In this document: positions 5,914 to 7,676 of the stretch, in pieces | Layout of the letters: each line of letters opens with the position of its first letter | How positions within the stretch are numbered: the first letter of the stretch is position 1 | Assembly (NCBI GenBank): GCA_009781535.1 | Contig: WQXX01000050.1 | Location: 1-7,676 of the forward strand | DNA from: Coriobacteriia bacterium | Lineage (GTDB): Bacteria > Actinomycetota > Coriobacteriia > Coriobacteriales > UBA8131 | Length of the DNA: 7,676 nt | Reading direction: 5' to 3' | The notes under the pieces: generated by a model | Databases searched by the model: none | What the model saw: the letters and a program-made list of their open reading frames with translations, nothing else | Told to the model about the DNA's origin: nothing | Made by a program: the position numbers and the translations under genes

Positions 5914-7491
5914 GTGAAAACCCTGTACACCAACGCCATCTTCCATACGATGGAAGACCCGCACGATATCCATCACTCGATGACTGTTGAAGATGGCCTC
6001 ATCACAGCCTTTGACGAGGAGAGCGATACGCGTTGCCGCACCATAGACCTCAACGGCGTGCATGTCTACCCGGCGATGATCGACGCACACCTGCATATGA
6101 TGTCAGCCATCGCGCTGTCAAGCCTTGGGGTGCCGCTTTGCCGTTTTGAGAATAACGGTGTTGAGCCCCACGACCTAAACGGCATCGGGGAGATGATCCG
6201 TGCCCATGCGGCAAACCAGAAGCCTGGTTCGCTGATGGTCTTTAATACCTACATCTCTTCTGCTATTAACGAGCGGCGTCTGCCAACGCGCCATGAGCTT
6301 GATGAATGGACGAATGGCGCACGCGTGTGGGTCCTCAACATCGACGGTCATTCAAGCTCGGCATCAACCGCCTTGCTTACCGCGCTCGGTCTTGCGGAGG
6401 TCGCCCCTGACGGCATTTTCTCCGGATCGGCACATGATGCAAACATGGGTACGATCTCTGACTATCTCGCCTCATCCATCACGCCAAAGAACCTTGCCAG
6501 CGGCGTCGCTGATTTCTGCAATGAATGCGCCTCGTTCGGCATCGGGACCGTCTGCGCCATGGAGGGCACTGACGACAGCACTAATGACAGCCTCACTGGG
6601 CTTATCGCATTTCTCGCCCAAGGTTTTCCCTTGGACGTCCGCCTGTTCCCCCAGTATATGGACGAAGCCAAGCTCAAGCGAGTCCTGCCGCGGATGGCTG
6701 AGAAACGTGTCGGTGGCTGCATGAAGTGGGAGCTTGACGGTTCGATCGGCTCGCGTACCGCTGCGTTTGCACGTCCCTACAAGGATGGGAGCCAGACCCC
6801 GCTGTACTTCGAGCACGATGTGATTGCCAAGACGGTTGAGGGTTTTGCCCAAAGGGGCTTCTTCATCTCCGTGCATGCGATTGGCGAGCTGGCAATCGAC
6901 CAGATCGTCGGTATTCTCGAGGGTGTTGCCGGCAGGCATCGCATCGACCATTGCGAGTTCCCCTCGCCGGATATCCTGTCTCGAATCTACGAGCTCAAGC
7001 CCTTTGTGACCGTCCAGCCGGGTTACTCCTGGATCGACAAACGCTACATGCATGGGTATGAGCGCTTCCTCGATGACGCCATGCTCATGCAGCAGGTCCC
7101 GCTCAAGGATTTTGCCGCCAACGACGTGCCTCTCTGTGGCTCAAGTGACGCACCTGTGCAGTCGGTGGATCCGTATCTGCAAATGCGCGGTATGCGGGAG
7201 TTTTATGTGGAAGATCAATCGCTTTCTGCCTTCGAGGCGCTCAAGTCCTATACCGTCAATGGCGGCTTGATGCTTGGTGAGAACAAGGGGCTGTTGCGCC
7301 AAGGGTACGAGGCGAGCTTCTTTACCACCACAAGCGACCTGCTTGCGATTGAGCCAAGTGGGTTGGAGAATGTGCGCGCTACGTCTTTGTATCTGAAGGG
7401 CAAACGCCATAAGCCCTTGTCCCGTGGTTTGTGGACCCTTATCCGAGTTGCACTCTCGCCCTCCCGCATCCTCAAACCAAAACTGCTCTAG
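5914..7491 (+). CDS. YtcJ-type metal-dependent amidohydrolase (Amidohydro_3)
   Basis: The 525-residue enzyme uses a GTG start at 5914, behind GGGAGGT seven nt upstream. It belongs to the amidohydrolase superfamily, YtcJ/N-substituted formamide deformylase branch, which hydrolyses amide or formyl-amide bonds with one or two metal ions. Visible in order: a small N-terminal beta part (1-50), the HxH pair His59/His61 in MIDAHLHMM, His146 in DGHSSS, Lys271 in GGCMKWELDGSIGSRTA (the likely bridging, carbamylated lysine), His321 in VHAIGELAID, His346 in RIDHCEF and Asp412 in GSSDAPV. All expected ligands are present, so it should be active, and with no signal peptide it is cytosolic. Its substrate is unknown. 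The short gap to the permease suggests one transcript and a linked job, such as deacylating or deformylating an imported amino compound. The last 31 residues (495-525) form an unusual basic tail with no acidic residue. Confidence 0.87.
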   Translation: MKTLYTNAIFHTMEDPHDIHHSMTVEDGLITAFDEESDTRCRTIDLNGVHVYPAMIDAHLHMMSAIALSSLGVPLCRFENNGVEPHDLNGIGEMIRAHAANQKPGSLMVFNTYISSAINERRLPTRHELDEWTNGARVWVLNIDGHSSSASTALLTALGLAEVAPDGIFSGSAHDANMGTISDYLASSITPKNLASGVADFCNECASFGIGTVCAMEGTDDSTNDSLTGLIAFLAQGFPLDVRLFPQYMDEAKLKRVLPRMAEKRVGGCMKWELDGSIGSRTAAFARPYKDGSQTPLYFEHDVIAKTVEGFAQRGFFISVHAIGELAIDQIVGILEGVAGRHRIDHCEFPSPDILSRIYELKPFVTVQPGYSWIDKRYMHGYERFLDDAMLMQQVPLKDFAANDVPLCGSSDAPVQSVDPYLQMRGMREFYVEDQSLSAFEALKSYTVNGGLMLGENKGLLRQGYEASFFTTTSDLLAIEPSGLENVRATSLYLKGKRHKPLSRGLWTLIRVALSPSRILKPKLL

Positions 7492-7614
7492 AGTGGGCAT
7501 GCATATTTGTGGTTCCAGTGGCTGTTGTGACGTGTCGCTTGATTTTCCTGTGTAAGACGCACAGAGCAGTAGTACCAGATTTGTGTGGAGTACCACAAAG
7601 GCAGGAAGCTAGGG

Positions 7615-7676
7615 TCAGTAGAAAGTCTCATGTGCAAGCTTTTCCAGCCATATCTCCTTGAGCAGCTTGAGATCAT
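7615..7676 (-). CDS. C-terminal end of an unidentified minus-strand gene, partial
   Basis: Read on the minus strand from the right edge, one frame gives 19 residues, DLKLLKEIWLEKLAHETFY, then TGA at 7617-7615. The charged and hydrophobic alternation looks like a natural helical C-terminus, and the direction would make it convergent with the amidohydrolase. No family can be named from so little, and a chance frame of this length is possible. No clear terminator is seen between the two stop codons. Confidence 0.35.
   Translation of the reverse strand, partial: DLKLLKEIWLEKLAHETFY

Noticed and set aside
7548..7564. CTGTG-7-CACAG hairpin between the amidohydrolase and the right-edge frame
   Set aside because: The stem is only five base pairs and no T-run follows on either strand, so it is not a credible terminator.
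7488..7676. 62-codon minus-strand frame at the right edge
   Set aside because: It starts at the very edge, has Trp/Tyr/His/Cys-rich composition unlike a real protein, and ends in the amidohydrolase stop; the other minus frame ending at 7615 looks more natural.

Overview
The window looks like a piece of chromosome from a Gram-positive, host-associated bacterium. The signs are a signal-peptide surface protein with a thioester-type adhesin domain and Cna_B-like stalk domains, a secreted clostripain-family protease, and strong AGGAGG-type ribosome binding sites. Base composition looks slightly GC-rich by eye. My best guess is an actinobacterium of the class Coriobacteriia (Eggerthella/Slackia/Olsenella relatives), where this mix of secreted protease, surface adhesin, amino-acid permease and YtcJ-like amidohydrolase would be at home. 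A clostridial host cannot be excluded from sequence alone.

Layout. Positions 1-2172 hold the first 724 codons of a large minus-strand surface protein that runs off the left edge. It has a signal peptide, a thioester (TQXA-type) head with an unusual Lys where the thioester Gln belongs, a linker beta region, one complete Cna_B-like domain and the start of a second. Positions 2173-2524 are a long intergenic stretch. It carries the protease gene's terminator at 2432-2465, a 15-bp direct repeat in two copies 33 bp apart (2236-2250 and 2269-2283), and a 22-bp near-perfect palindrome (2199-2220) just upstream of the adhesin's ribosome binding site. Positions 2525-4609 encode, on the minus strand, a full-length clostripain (C11) cysteine protease with a lipoprotein-like N-terminus. 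Positions 4610-4751 are a compact divergent promoter region with an extended -10 element on each strand. Positions 4752-5888 and 5914-7491 are a plus-strand pair 25 nt apart: an 11-TM amino-acid permease of the AAAP/aromatic amino acid type and a YtcJ-type metal-dependent amidohydrolase. Positions 7492-7614 hold nothing I can assign. At 7615-7676 there is probably the C-terminal tail of another minus-strand gene.

How the genes may work together. The protease and adhesin both act outside the membrane on surface or host proteins, but a terminator separates them, so they are neighbours rather than an operon. The permease and amidohydrolase look like a transport-plus-hydrolysis unit for an amino acid or N-acylated amino compound. 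The point most worth a second look is the Cys/Lys thioester-domain variant and the repeat-rich control region in front of it.
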